This document shows positions 25,471-36,792 of a DNA stretch of 64,000 nt, one piece after another. Made by a program: the position numbers and the translations under genes. The stretch lies in contig JH720314.1 in NCBI GenBank assembly GCA_000231825.2, positions 682,001 to 746,000 of the forward strand. Reading direction: 5' to 3'. How positions within the stretch are numbered: position 1 is the first letter of the stretch; each line of letters opens with the position of its first letter. The notes under the pieces are model-generated. The model did no database searches. It was not told where the DNA came from and worked only from the letters and a program-made list of their open reading frames with translations. This stretch comes from Tetrahymena elliotti 4EA. Taxonomy: Eukaryota; Ciliophora; Oligohymenophorea; Hymenostomatida; Tetrahymenidae.

Positions 25471-28400
25471 ATGATGAAGGTTTTACAAAAGTACGGCAAA
25501 CAATTTTATGGTCTGACCCACGTTTAGAAAAAATGTAATGATTGAATTAAGAACTAAGTATATTGTATCTAGGCACACATATTAAAATATCTTGAATTTA
25601 TAATAATAGAATTCAGATCCACTTAAGTTTTGAATAAATAGATTGAAATCTTTATTGATGGAAAGCCTGCTAAAGTAATACTATTTGTTTATTTTGCACT
25701 TTGATATACTTCAATAACAGACAAATGTTTGTTTATAATCAAATAAAATCATTTTTTTATTTTTTATTAAGTGCTTAAATATTTTTTATTTTATCTGAAT
25801 CTGTTTTTAATACTTATTTAGGTTGATGATTCCTATACTATTTTCTAAGCTTGCTACGAAAACGGAGTTATTGTACCTCGTTTCTGCTATCATGAAAGAT
25901 GTATGTTAAATTTAATTTAATTGTTTTATTAATCATACTAGCTTTACTAGTTCATAGCAAAACTATTAAGCATAAATAGGCTTCATTTGATTTTGTAATT
26001 CACCAAATCATATTAAACTATTTACACAAGAAGTTCAATTTACATACAAGATTTGCTATCCACTTTTTACTATTGTTACTTCAATTCAATTATTATTTTT
26101 ATCTAGTATCCGTCGCTGGTAACTGCAGAATGTGTTTAGTAGAAGTCGAAAATGTTCCCAAGCCAGTCGCTGCTTGTGCTTCTCAAGTTGTCCCTGGTAT
26201 GAAGATTAAAACTAAGAGTGAAAAAACTAGAATTCACAGAGGAAACGTTATGGAATTTTTATTGGCTAACCATCCTTTGGATTGCCCCATTTGCGATCAA
26301 GGTGGTGAATGTGATTTATAAGATATTTCTTCTGTTTATGGTTATGGTACCAGTCGTTATAATGAATATAAGCGTGCTGTCGAAGATAAGAATTACGGTC
26401 CTCTCGTCGCTACATCCATGAATAGATGTATTCACTGCACTCGTTGTGTTAGATTCGCTACTTAAGTAAAACTCATTACTTAAATAAATTGCATATCTTA
26501 AAAACACATACAAACAAACTTTACAATAAATAAATAAACAAATAATTTTCCTTCTAAATCTTGATAGTATTAACTAGATTATAAACAAATAAAATTGTAG
26601 TACATTAAAATCAATTCAATAGTAGAAAATCCTAATTAGATTTAAAAAAATATTAAAACTTGTGAACATCGGTAGCATAAATAGCGGTAACAGTAAAGGA
26701 ATAAACATTTAGTTTTTTGTTATTATCAAGTAGATGTAGAGAATAAGAAATAGTAACAAATTTGATTTAATATCAATACAAATGCAATGTACTAAACTAA
26801 GAAATGATTTTGTAGTGATAATCATAACTGGAAATTAAAGATTAAGGGAAATTGGATTAATGAATTTTACATTCAAGTTACTAATAAAGTTATTTAGGTC
26901 ATTTTAAATAAAAATTGTTTTGAATTCAAATTTTTATTTTTGAGATTAGTTTTAAGAATAAATGGACAATTCTTATTTGAATTTCAGTTTTAAGAAATCA
27001 AGATAAAAGAAGGAATTTATTTGAAGCATATTTGAAAATCACTTTATTAAATTATTTTATAATTCAACTAGATTGCTGGTGTTGAAGATTTGGGTAAAAC
27101 TGGTAGAGGTAAAACTGCTGAAATCGGTACTTATGTTGAAAAGACTTTCAACACTGAATTATCAGGTAACGTTGTTGACGTTTGCCCAGTCGGTGCCCTT
27201 ACTAATGCTGTAAATATTTATTTTATTAACTGTTATAATTAAAGTATAAATTTTTTTAATAGCCCTATGCATTTACTTCAAGACCTTGGGAACTTAAGTC
27301 ATTCTACACTAGTGATGTTTTTGATACTTTGGGAAGTGCCATCTAAGTTGATACTAGAGGTCCTGAAATCATGAGAGTCTTACCTCGTATCCATGAAGAA
27401 ATCAATGAAGAATGGATTTCTGATAAGACCAGACACGCCTTCGATGGTTTAAAGAGATAAAGACTTAACAGTCCCATGAAGAGAACTAAAGACGGTACTT
27501 ATGAAGATATTTTCTGGGAGGAAGCTATTCAAACTATTACTAAGAAGTGCCTTTCTACTCCTAGTGAATAAATTGGTGCCATTATTGGTGAATTCGCTGA
27601 TATTGAATCTATTACTGCTCTTAAGGACTTCCTCAATCGTCTTGATGTTGATAACTTCGAAGTTCGTCAAAATGTAAATACTCTAACAGCATCTATCTTC
27701 ATATAAATATGAAATTGTATGAGTATTTAATTAATTAAAATTTGGTTTTAAATAAAATTAGGGTAGCTTAAAGGTCTCTCCTGATTTCAGAGCTAACTAT
27801 TTAATGAACAGCAGAATTACTGGTGTTGAAGATGCTGATGTTTTACTTTTAGTTGGTTGCAATCCAAGATACGAAGCTCCCGTACTTAACTCTCGTATTC
27901 TTAAATCTACTCGTAAGAACCTTAAGGTCTTCAATATTGGTACCAACCAAGATTTGAACTACAAGAACGTTCATTTGGGTAGTTCCACTAAGGTTTTGAA
28001 GGAAATTGCTGATGGTACCCACCCCTTCGCTGAAAGACTTAAAAAGGCTAAGCTTCCTATGATTTTAGTTGGTGCTAATACCTTAGAAAGAGAAGATGGT
28101 GCTGAATTATACAACACTCTTAAGGTTATTTCCAATAAAACTGGTGTCATTTCTGAAGAAAAAAGCTGGAATGGTTTCAATATCCTCCACAAGGAAATGG
28201 GTAGAATCAATGCTCTTGAATTAGGTATTAACCCCACTTCAGTTAACAAAAATGCTAAGTTAGTTTTCATTTTGGGTGCTGATAACAACTTGAGACCTGA
28301 AGATATCCCAGCTGATGCCTTTGTCGTTTATTTCGGTACTCACGGTGATGAAGGTGCTTACTATGCTGATATTATCCTTCCCACTGCTGCTTACACTGAA

Positions 28401-28922
28401 AAGAATGCAACTTGGGTTAACACCGAAGGTAGAGTTCAATAAGGTAGACTTGTTGTCATGCCTCCTGGTGATGCCAGAGAAGACTGGTAAATTATTAGAG
28501 CTTTGTCTGAAGAAGTTGGTGTTCCTCTTCCTTATGACAGTCTCGAAGAAGTAAATTTCTTTTGCATAAATAGCACTCAAAATTTATATTTAATTTAAAA
28601 TAATAAAACAGTTAAGATACAGAGTTGCTGAATTGGCTCCTCATTTATTAAAATACGATTATATTGAACCTACAGTCTTTGGTAAGGTTGCTCTTACTGC
28701 TCAATAAGGAGTTAAGACTACTCTTTCACCTACCCCCATTACTGATTATATTGATGTATTACTCATTTAAATAAATTAATTTTGGTTTTAATTTATATTT
28801 TATAATTTAAATAGAACTTCTATATGACTGATGCTATCTCTAGAGCTTCTGTTACTATGGCTAAGTGCTCCACTGCTTTCAACCATGAAAAGTTCAGCAA
28901 CTTCAAGAATCTTGCTAAGTGA
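25471..28922 (+). CDS. NDUFS1: NADH:ubiquinone oxidoreductase 75-kDa subunit (complex I, NuoG/NDUFS1)
   Basis: Electron-transfer subunit of mitochondrial complex I, carrying one [2Fe-2S] and two [4Fe-4S] clusters. Exons are 25471-25534, 25610-25674, 25822-25900, 26107-26465, 27072-27209, 27263-27673, 27762-28550, 28612-28755 and 28815-28922; all phases agree and give 718 residues, close to the family's size. The short basic N-terminus ([14 protein letters not shown]) fits a mitochondrial targeting peptide. The ferredoxin-like domain has [11 protein letters not shown] and [33 protein letters not shown] with GGECDLQD, and [12 protein letters not shown] with [10 protein letters not shown], are the iron-sulfur signatures. 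The remainder is the molybdopterin-oxidoreductase-like fold ([27 protein letters not shown]). Codons are G+C-richer than in the neighbours, as expected for high expression. The identity is secure. Confidence 0.96.
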
Positions 28923-29818
28923 TTATGAAACAAAACTAACAAATAAAAATAGAGTAATTCTTGATTGTTCCACATGAAGATGAATGACTAAAATATATAA
29001 ATTAAAAAAGTGCTTTCTCGCGCACATATAAATTTACTTATAATCTAAAATACTTTAGTTTTCGTTGTAATGTGTTCTGCCATCAAGACAATAATTATTC
29101 ATTTTAAAAAATATTAGTTTCATTTACAAATTAATTTAATGCATGTTGATTTTTCAAACAACTTTGTTTATCTATCATTAAATAAAGTTATTAAATAACA
29201 ATATTTTCATAAAAAGTCATCCATAGATTCATCAGTCAGTCGATCCATTTAACAAAAATATTAAATTAAAATCTGACTTCAAATTCAAATCAACATTAAG
29301 AAAAAAAATTTATTAAAATTTGATAAAAATCATTCTATTTCAGAATTTTTTTAAATTAATTTTTAAACAAAAAAAGTTAAATTTAAAGAAATGATGAATT
29401 TAAATTAAGATTATATGAAAACAATAAACAATACTTCATGATATAAATTATAGATATTAAATACAAAGAAAAATATATTCATTCTTAAATTAGCAATCAT
29501 TATTAAAAACAAAACAATTTCATGATCTCAATAGCAAATAAAACACAGAAAGTTATTATCTTTTTTTTCAGAAAAAGCTGATTATTTTAATTATATATTA
29601 TATTAAATCATATTGTTAAATATCTTGAAACATTATTTTTAATAGCTTGCTTATGGCTCAAAGAATAGCCTTGTTGATTATTGGGATATATTTAAGATTT
29701 CATTATTTTGATGTACTGTTTAAAGTGATTTTCACATAATTGCTCATTTTATTTTATGATAGATTATTTTTTAATGTTTGCATTTTACTGCATGTTTTTG
29801 TTTAAATATAATCATTCT
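28923..29818. other. Convergent intergenic region
   Basis: About 900 bp between the 3' ends of NDUFS1 (+) and eIF3i (-). A+T-rich, with no supported frame. It should hold both polyadenylation regions. Confidence 0.6.
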
Positions 29819-31337
29819 TCATTAGAAGGTTTCACTTTCCCAATAAGTACCATCAAATCTGTAGCATCTAATAATACCTTCTTCACCAGCACTAATAAAA
29901 CCTCTACCATCAGGTTAGAAGACAAGATGGTTAATAGGACCGAAAGAACCAGAAATAGTACCTAAATCTTCACCGTACATAATATTGCATAAATGGATAA
30001 CGTAACCACCAGCCTATTTAAAAAATATTAATTATTTAATTAGAATTAATGCAAAATATAATTTATGAATTTAATTAAATAAATATTATATTACCTTGTT
30101 TAAGGCAGATTCTCTAGCAGGTAAACCACCACCCATAATACAGTGATATTTAACATCTTCAGTTTCACCAGTGATCAAAGGACTAATAGCAACAGTGTTC
30201 ATTTAAACTTATTATTTAATAAATCTGATAAGTTTGAAGGTGCTAGGATCCCAGAATTTAGCACCATCATTACCAGAAGTAGCTAACAAAGAGTAATCTT
30301 TGGAGTAACTAATAGACAAGGTTTCACCCTAGTGAGCATCTTATTCTAAAAGAACATTACCTATTTTGATATAATTAAAAGTCAATTTTAGAATAAAATT
30401 CATCATTTATTTAAATAAATAGGAATATATGTCATTTCATAATAAATTTTTGAATAAATCCATTTTAAAAAATGTCTTTAAATTTAGTCTTTTATGCTCG
30501 CAAGATAAAATTAAGTTAATTCTAAAAGATATATTGATTGATATTTATATAAAAGTCAATCTGTCTATTTATTTGTCATTTTTAAAACTTTAAAACTCTT
30601 GCTTTGTGCTAATTTAATTCAATTAAAAAATAAAAAAAGTATTTTACCTTCGGGATCTAACTTTATCAATTTACCATTTGTTGTAGCTACGTAGAAGCAT
30701 TTATTTAAATAACCAAATCTAATTTTGTTAGTTGTGTAATTAAGAGTGAAAGTTTTATACATAGGAATGGAATCATCAGGAATTTTTTTTTAATTAGCAT
30801 TTTTCAAAGCTTGGAGGAAATCCTTGAACTTGTAAATACCTACGAGATTAACAGCTTAGGCATCATAACTTTCAAAAAGCTTATTATTTAAAAAAAAATT
30901 TTTTTAGCATTTAAAATATTTTGATTATATCAATCTAATCTATTTGAAATGGCAAACTATTAAACAAAAGAAAGCTATCTCAAATTAAAACTGCAAATCT
31001 AGATTATTACCACAACGAGGAATTCATTTCCTTAACTAAGTTCAAGATACTTACATTTATACTTTGTCTTGTAAAAACCAATTGATGCACCGCCATCAAC
31101 TTAGAAAACTTGTAAAGTACCTTCGAGGGAACCTGTTATGAGATATTAAGAATCATCGGTAACATCAAGAGCCTTAACGGCAGATTAAGTCTTATATGAA
31201 CCAATTCTTTCAAAAGTGTGATTACGCCATACATTTACTCTCTTTTCAGCTGCACCAGAGAAGAGCAAATCTCCATCCTAATTAAACTTAACAAAGTTGA
31301 CGGGCTTTTCGTGACCTCTTAATTCAATTAATTTCAT
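29819..31337 (-). CDS. EIF3I: Translation initiation factor 3 subunit I (eIF3i), WD40 protein
   Basis: WD-repeat scaffold subunit of the eIF3 complex on the 40S ribosome. ATG 31337 gives MKLIELRGHEKPVNFVKFNQ, matching the family start (GHE, then the GDLLFS strand). Exons are 31337-31011, 30879-30648, 30360-30095 and 30013-29819; phases agree and give 339 residues, near the usual 325. Recognisable blades include LITGSLEGTLQVF, HQGETLSISYSKDYSLLATS with DGAKFWD, and the diagnostic C-terminal GSFGPINHLVFQPDGRGFIS with GEEGIIRCYRFD. The region GETEDVKYHCIMGGGLPARE replaces the short loop before the usual LGGGQEA segment and looks like a lineage-specific change. The first blade has the family layout but diverged residues. 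Confidence 0.88.
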
Positions 31338-33260
31338 TGCTTTGCTTTGTTTTTTATATATTTTAATATTAACTAAATAAGTATATCCTCTATTTTTGTT
31401 TATTTTTATTTTTTATATCAAAATAGTTTATATTTTTGTAATATGGCTTGTTATATATTAAAGCAAACTACTTCTCTACATACATAAAGTATCTTTTCTA
31501 TTAATTTTTCTCCTTTATCTATTTATATGTTCATTTATATTATTAATCCTATTACATTAAAGACTCCTAAATTATTTTCATTTTTTAAAGTCATTACTTT
31601 TCATCTTCTTTTCAAAATTATTTTCTTTTTACTTTCAAAAAATTATTTTTTTTTAAATTATTACATTTTAAATTGATGACAATTCCTTTTTGACAAAAAC
31701 AAAGCATTTTAAAAATGAATACACTCTCTTTAACAACTTTTATCAACTATTTATTAGAATTTAAACATATCAAAAACTCTAATTTTTTTATGCATTTTAA
31801 TGATAAATATCCATGTTGAAATTTACAAAAATATATAATTATTAATTTAGATTGCATTGTTTTATTATAATAATATTATTTAAATGAATTAATCAAGATA
31901 TTCTTTTATTTTTAGTTTAGCTCTTTTTTCAATTGAAGAGCATTTAATTTATCTAAAAAAAAACATATAACAACTTCTCTTACTTTAGAGTTAATCTGTT
32001 TTCTATTAATTTCCATTTTTAAGACTATTCATCTGTTTCTACTTTTATCCTATTACTAAAACATTGCTAATTATACTTATTTCTAAAAAGAAATTCTTTA
32101 TATTGCATTAACTTTCTTTATTTCTGCAATTTTTTAATTTAAAATTGTATCACTTACCATTTTTTCTAAATAAAAACTAATATTTAAAAATATGAAAAAT
32201 TTGATAAATAAAGATGTCTACTTTCTTTTTAAATTTTAGAATTTCAAATAACACCAATTTTTTTAGTATTGAATAAGTAAATTTATTTTTGATATAAAAT
32301 CAAGTTGATAACAAAAAGATAAGGTCACTTTTTTTATTTTAAGTATTTCATTTATTTAAATAAAAAGAGTTAATATGTTAGATTTGTATATTTTAAGGTT
32401 AGATTAATTTTAAAAATTAAAAACGTTTCAAAGAAATTGATAATAACTAAAATTTTTAGAGTTTAATGATAAAAAAATAGAGATCCCTCTGAAGATTGGC
32501 AAGCACTTTGAAGAATTTTAAATGAAACATCATTTAGAAAATGGAATAAACCCTATCCAACTTTAATAATTACATACCAAAAAAGGATAAAGCAGAATCT
32601 TTGGATTTATCTATATATAGACTTTTACTTTAATTTTTAAGTAATTAATTTATCGAATAAAAAATTAAATAAAAAAATAATTTAAATTTATTTGATTGAT
32701 TGATTGATTAAAAATAAAAATAATAGAATTAATAAAAATTAAATTTCAAGATTTTATTTTTTAAATATTAAATATGACTATTGATAAGATTTAAAGAACA
32801 AAAAGTAATAAAAATTTATTTTATAATTTATATTAGTCATACAAAATAAATATATGCAATCTATTTTAATATTAACACTTTTAAAAAAAAATGAAATTTA
32901 TATTTTTAGATTATTACAAGAATACAATTACAATTTATCAGAATTGTATAAATACTATTATTTAAGTGATTAATAAACTACCTAAGAAAATTAGAGATGT
33001 TTATAGTTTTAATTTGAGCAACTTATGAGTGGATGCAGATTTTATGATGCTTTTTGTGATAATTAAAGAACAAAAAAATAATTTTTTTCAGAATGAATTA
33101 AAGTTAGCTTAAAGAATAATATATTTTTCTTTATTTATTTGAAATTTAAATATAACACAATTCTAATACTTATTTTTAGAGATAAAATATTAACAAAATA
33201 AAATTAAAAAGATATAAATATTATATTTTTTATATATAATCTAATTATTTCTGAATTAAA
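31338..33260. other. Long intergenic region upstream of the RNA cluster
   Basis: About 1.9 kb of A+T-rich DNA. It includes a GATT microsatellite (about 32694-32710). It also has one exon-like plus-strand stretch at about 32461-32640 (after TTTTTAG) reading IEIPLKIGKHFEEFQMKHHL, which I cannot attach to a start codon or other exons. Otherwise I see nothing. Confidence 0.45.
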
Positions 33261-33330
33261 GGTGTCTACTCATTTAGAAGCTGCTTTATGAAGATCTTAT
33301 ATTGACTTTTCATATCAATTGTTAATTTAA
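33261..33330 (+). promoter_or_regulatory. Conserved upstream element of the tRNA-like genes (copy 1; same at copies 2, 3, 4 and, diverged, 8)
   Basis: The block GTGTCTACT...AAGCTGCTTTATGA starts 70 bp before the RNA gene in copies 1-4 (33261, 33619, 33993, 34345). A recognisable form, GTGTCTATT...AAAGCCACTTT, lies at 36176, 69 bp before copy 8. Copies 5-7 share a related block (GCCACTTTAGT or GTCACATTAATT). The position is like the proximal sequence element of Pol III/snRNA promoters with external elements. That role is inference. Confidence 0.6.
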
Positions 33331-33398
33331 GGGTGCTTGCTCCGGTGAGCATTATTAATTCCACCTTACTATAAATAGGTTCAACTCCTGTAGCACCC
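33331..33398 (+). ncRNA. tRNA-like RNA, copy 1 (type A)
   Basis: 68 nt. The acceptor-like stem GGGTGCT/AGCACCC pairs 7 of 7. The D-stem is GCTC/GAGC with the 4-nt loop CGGT. The anticodon-like arm is ATTAA-TTCCACC-TTACT (4 of 5 pairs; CCA at the anticodon place, T at position 33). The T-arm is ATAGG-TTCAACT-CCTGT with a canonical loop. Next come C and CCA encoded in the DNA, then six T from 33403, a likely Pol III terminator. The A-box-like (GCTCCGGTGAGC) and B-box-like (GGTTCAACTCC) parts are present. A normal tRNA D-arm is longer, so this is not an ordinary tRNA. Confidence 0.75.
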
Positions 33399-33688
33399 CC
33401 CATTTTTTGAATTGTAATAAAATTTTATTTTTGTTCAAAAGGAAAAAATTTATCTTAAACTATACATTAATAATAAAAATGTAAAAATATATTCTTATGA
33501 AATTCTTCTCAAAAATTTGAAAATAAATATCTCGTATTTTGTGTTTTTTATGATTGTTTAGCAACTAAAAAAATTATTTTTTAAAAAGAATTAATGAAAA
33601 CTGGCTTAAAAAATTAAAGGTGTCTACTCATTTAAAAGCTGCTTTATGAAAATCTTATATTAACCTTTAGTGTCAATTGTTAATTTAA

Positions 33689-33756
33689 GGGTGCTTGCTC
33701 CGGTGAGCATTATTAACTCCAACTTACTATAAATAGGTTCAACTCCTATAGCACCC
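33689..33756 (+). ncRNA. tRNA-like RNA, copy 2 (type A)
   Basis: 68 nt, same fold as copy 1. The T-stem is ATAGG/CCTAT, a compensating change that turns a G-T into an A-T pair. The anticodon-like loop is CTCCAAC (CCA, preceded by T and followed by A as in real tRNAs). Encoded CCCA follows, then TTTTT (33761-33765). Confidence 0.75.
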
Positions 33757-34062
33757 CCCATTTTTAGAATTTTAATAAAATCATATTTTTATTCAAAAGG
33801 AAAATATTTAAATTAAACTATGCATCAATAATAAACTTGTAAAAATATATTCTTAAGAAATTCTGCATCAAAAATTTGAAAATGAATAATGTGTCTTTTA
33901 TGACTATTTAGCAACTATAAAAGTAATTTTTTTAAAAGAATTGATTAAAACTAGTTGGAGAAATATTATTATCTCATTATTTCTGAAGCAAAGGTGTCTA
34001 CCAATATAAAAGCTGCTTTATGAAGATCTTATATTAACCTTTAGTGTCAACTGTTAGTTTAA

Positions 34063-34130
34063 GGGTGCTTGCTCCGGTGAGCATTATTAATTCCACCTTA
34101 CTATAAATAGGTTCAACTCCTGTAGCACCC
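34063..34130 (+). ncRNA. tRNA-like RNA, copy 3 (type A)
   Basis: 68 nt, nearly identical to copy 1 (GGGTGCT/AGCACCC, CGGT D-loop, TTCCACC loop). One C fewer follows the stem, so CCA comes directly after it with no discriminator base. A six-T run follows. Confidence 0.75.
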
Positions 34131-34414
34131 CCATTTTTTGAATTGATATTATATTTTTATTCAAAAGAAAGATTTAACTTAAATTAGACATGAATAATAA
34201 ACATGTAAAAATGTATTCTTAAGAAATTCTGTATCCAAATTTTGAAAATGAATATCTAGAATTTAGTGTTTTTTATGACTATTTAATAACTAAAAAAATC
34301 ATTTTTTTAAAAAGAATTGATTAAAACTAGTTTAAAGAATTAAATGTGTCTACTAATTTAAAAGCTGCTTTATGAAGATCTTATATTAACCTTTAGTGTC
34401 AATTGTTAGTTTAA

Positions 34415-34482
34415 GGGTGCTTGCTCCGGTGAGCATTATTAATTCCACCTTACTATAAATAGGTTCAACTCCTGTAGCACCC
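34415..34482 (+). ncRNA. tRNA-like RNA, copy 4 (type A)
   Basis: 68 nt, identical in body to copy 1. Encoded C-CCA and a five-T run follow. It lies 352 bp after copy 3. Confidence 0.75.
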
Positions 34483-34958
34483 CCCATTTTTGGATTGATA
34501 ATATTCCTAATAAAATTATATTTTTATTCAATATTTAACTTAAAGTATCCATGAACAAACATATAAAAACATATTCTTAAGAAATAGAATTTTGTTTCAA
34601 AGTTAGAAAGAATAAAATATTTTTGCTCTGAGCAGAAATATTTCTGAAATTAATTTTAATTAAAAATGCCTAACTCTCTCTTTTCATATTTTCATATGAA
34701 AGTTTTTCATTTAACAAATTCACAAATCTTAAAATAATATTTATTTAAGTTTTTATTTAATAACTGTATGCTTGAAATTTGTTATGATTTATTTAACATT
34801 TAAAATATATTTATTAAAGATAATTAAAAGCTTTTTAATAAATATTTATAATCATGAAATAATACTTCAAATTTATTCACTTATTATGAGCCTCTACTAA
34901 AATGAAAGTCACATTAATTTGATCTTATAATAAAATTTTATATCAAATGCTAATTTAA

Positions 34959-35026
34959 GGGTGCTAGCTCCGGTGAGCAGTAATAAATCCTCATTAATAT
35001 CAATAGGTTCAACTCCTATAGTGCCC
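34959..35026 (+). ncRNA. tRNA-like RNA, copy 5 (type B)
   Basis: 68 nt. The acceptor is GGGTGCT/AGTGCCC with two wobble pairs. The D-stem is GCTC/GAGC. The anticodon-like arm is AATAA-ATCCTCA-TTAAT (4 of 5 pairs; CCT at the anticodon place). The T-arm is ATAGG-TTCAACT-CCTAT. Encoded C-CCA and seven T follow. The upstream leader differs from that of type A. Confidence 0.72.
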
Positions 35027-35101
35027 CCCATTTTTTTGAAGCTAAAATATAAAAATATTAATTTTTTATTTTAATTAATTAGAATAATAGCTTAAATTAT
35101 T

Positions 35102-35255
35102 TTATAGTTTCTCCTAAAATGTTAGCCACTTTAGTTTGATTTTATATTAATATTTTATGAGAAATGCTAACTTAAGGGCGCTAGCTCCGGTGAGCAGTAA
35201 TAAATCCTCATTAATATCAATAGGTTCAACTCCTATAGTGCCCCCCATTTTTTTA
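35102..35255 (+). repeat. Duplicated unit carrying type B RNA gene (second copy at 35491-35645)
   Basis: TTATAGTTTCTCCTAAAAT followed by TTAGCCACTTTAGT and TATATTAATATTTTAT is shared by 35102-35255 and 35491-35645. The RNA gene begins 74 bp after the start of each. This is a local duplication distinct from the type A units. Confidence 0.8.
35176..35243 (+). ncRNA. tRNA-like RNA, copy 6 (type B)
   Basis: 68 nt. The acceptor is GGGCGCT/AGTGCCC (one wobble pair remaining). Otherwise it is as copy 5: loop ATCCTCA, T-arm ATAGG/CCTAT, encoded C-CCA, seven-T run. Confidence 0.72.
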
Positions 35256-35564
35256 AAATTACAAAACATGCTAAAATAAAAATAAATTAAGGATTCAAAA
35301 AGAAAAAATATTTTTTGCAAACAGAGAGTATTTTTGAAATTTAGTTTATTGAACTCATTTTTTAATTTTATTTAGGGAATTGAAAATATTTAAAGTAAAT
35401 GTTTCTTTTTAGAACTAAAATATTTTTGTTTAACAATTAATAATTTTAGATTTGAAATAATTAATTAATTAAACAATTTGCTTTTAGTTTTTATAGTTTC
35501 TCCTAAAATATTAGCCACTTTAGTCTGAATTTATATTAATATTTTATATGAAATGCTATCTTAA

Positions 35565-35632
35565 GGGCGCTAGCTCCGGTGAGCAGTAATAAATCCTCAT
35601 TAATATCAATAGGTTCAACTCCTATAGTGCCC
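35565..35632 (+). ncRNA. tRNA-like RNA, copy 7 (type B)
   Basis: 68 nt, identical in body to copy 6. C-CCA and a six-T run follow. Confidence 0.72.
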
Positions 35633-36244
35633 CCCATTTTTTAAAAAATTAAAATGCAAATTTTATACTTATCATCAATTTATTGAAGTAAAATAATTTT
35701 TGTTTTTTTAAATTTAATTTTAGACTAACTTTTAAGTATAGCATCTCAAAATAAATATTTTTTTGGAAATTTGTAATTAAAATATCAAAATTTATGTATT
35801 TTCTCACTTAAAATAAAATTGTTATCTTTAAATTTTAAAGTTATTTATTTCTATTTTATGTTTAACAGAGGTATCAATAAATTAAACTCCTCCTTTCTCT
35901 CCCTCTAATTGTTTTAAACTTAAATTTACAATTATATTTTTGATTAATTAAATAAGAATTTAAAAGAAAAAAATTAGTACACATCACACTTATTCTTTTT
36001 TTGAAAAACTGAAATATCATATTTAATTTAATCTCAAAACTAAAGTTATTTTAATATTAAAAAGGTATTTAAAGGTTAAATTATTTACAATAAACATTTA
36101 TTTATGATGAGAAAAATAATTCCTTTAATAAGTAATAAATATTTATTTTAATATTCCATATCAAATTATTTGAAAGTGTCTATTAAATAAAAAGCCACTT
36201 TTAATTAAATTTATTATTAAAATTAACATTTAACTCTATTCTAA

Positions 36245-36312
36245 GGGCGCTAGCTCCGGTGAGCAGTATTAATTCCTCCTTACTTCTAATAGGTTCAACT
36301 CCTATAGTGCCC
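36245..36312 (+). ncRNA. tRNA-like RNA, copy 8 (B body, A-like arm)
   Basis: 68 nt. The acceptor is GGGCGCT/AGTGCCC as in type B. The anticodon-like arm is ATTAA-TTCCTCC-TTACT, that is an A-like stem with CCT in the loop. The T-arm is ATAGG/CCTAT. C-CCA and a T-run follow. The leader is of the GTGTCTA type, 69 bp upstream. Confidence 0.72.
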
Positions 36313-36792
36313 CCCATTTTTTAATTATTTAATAAATTCTTTAAACTGAATATTTAATAATCTACATTTTTTATTTTTTGAGTAACTAACTTTTAAGAAA
36401 AATAAGAATAAAGTAATTTAAAAGTTAACATTTTTTACTTAACCATTAAATATTTGAGCCATAAATTAAAAAATTTTGTTTAAAGGTTAATTAAATTTAC
36501 AAATTTAAAACTCATTATTTCTTGAAAAATTCTACCATGAAAATATTTAGCAAAGTCAGAATGTAATATTTACTAAATATAAATTTTTATCAAGTAAAAT
36601 TTAACCTTTATGATATGCCATTTTTTGCTTTTTTATCTGTAAAAACTAACCAAGTATAAGAAATAAAATATTCTTAGTATTTCTCACTTAATATGAAAAT
36701 TTTAATGATTAAATTATTATTAATTTTATTCTCAATTATATTCAAAGACATTTTAACTTATCTTTTAAGAAATTTAACAACAAATAAAAAAA

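Larger units (their letters stand above)
33261..34500 (+). repeat. Four tandem units (about 350-375 bp) each carrying a tRNA-like gene
   Basis: Units start near 33261, 33619, 33993 and 34345. Each has the same leader beginning GTGTCTAC and continuing AAGCTGCTTTATGA, then the 68-nt RNA gene 70 bp later. A conserved downstream spacer follows with TTTTTATTCAAAAGGAAA and AAATATATTCTTA(T/A)GAAATTCT. Spacers diverge more than the RNA bodies, so selection appears to act on the RNA and its leader. Confidence 0.85.

Noticed and set aside
26073..26321. Short plus-strand frame as a separate ferredoxin-like gene
   Set aside because: It is a fragment of NDUFS1 exon 4, cut at a TAA that encodes Gln.
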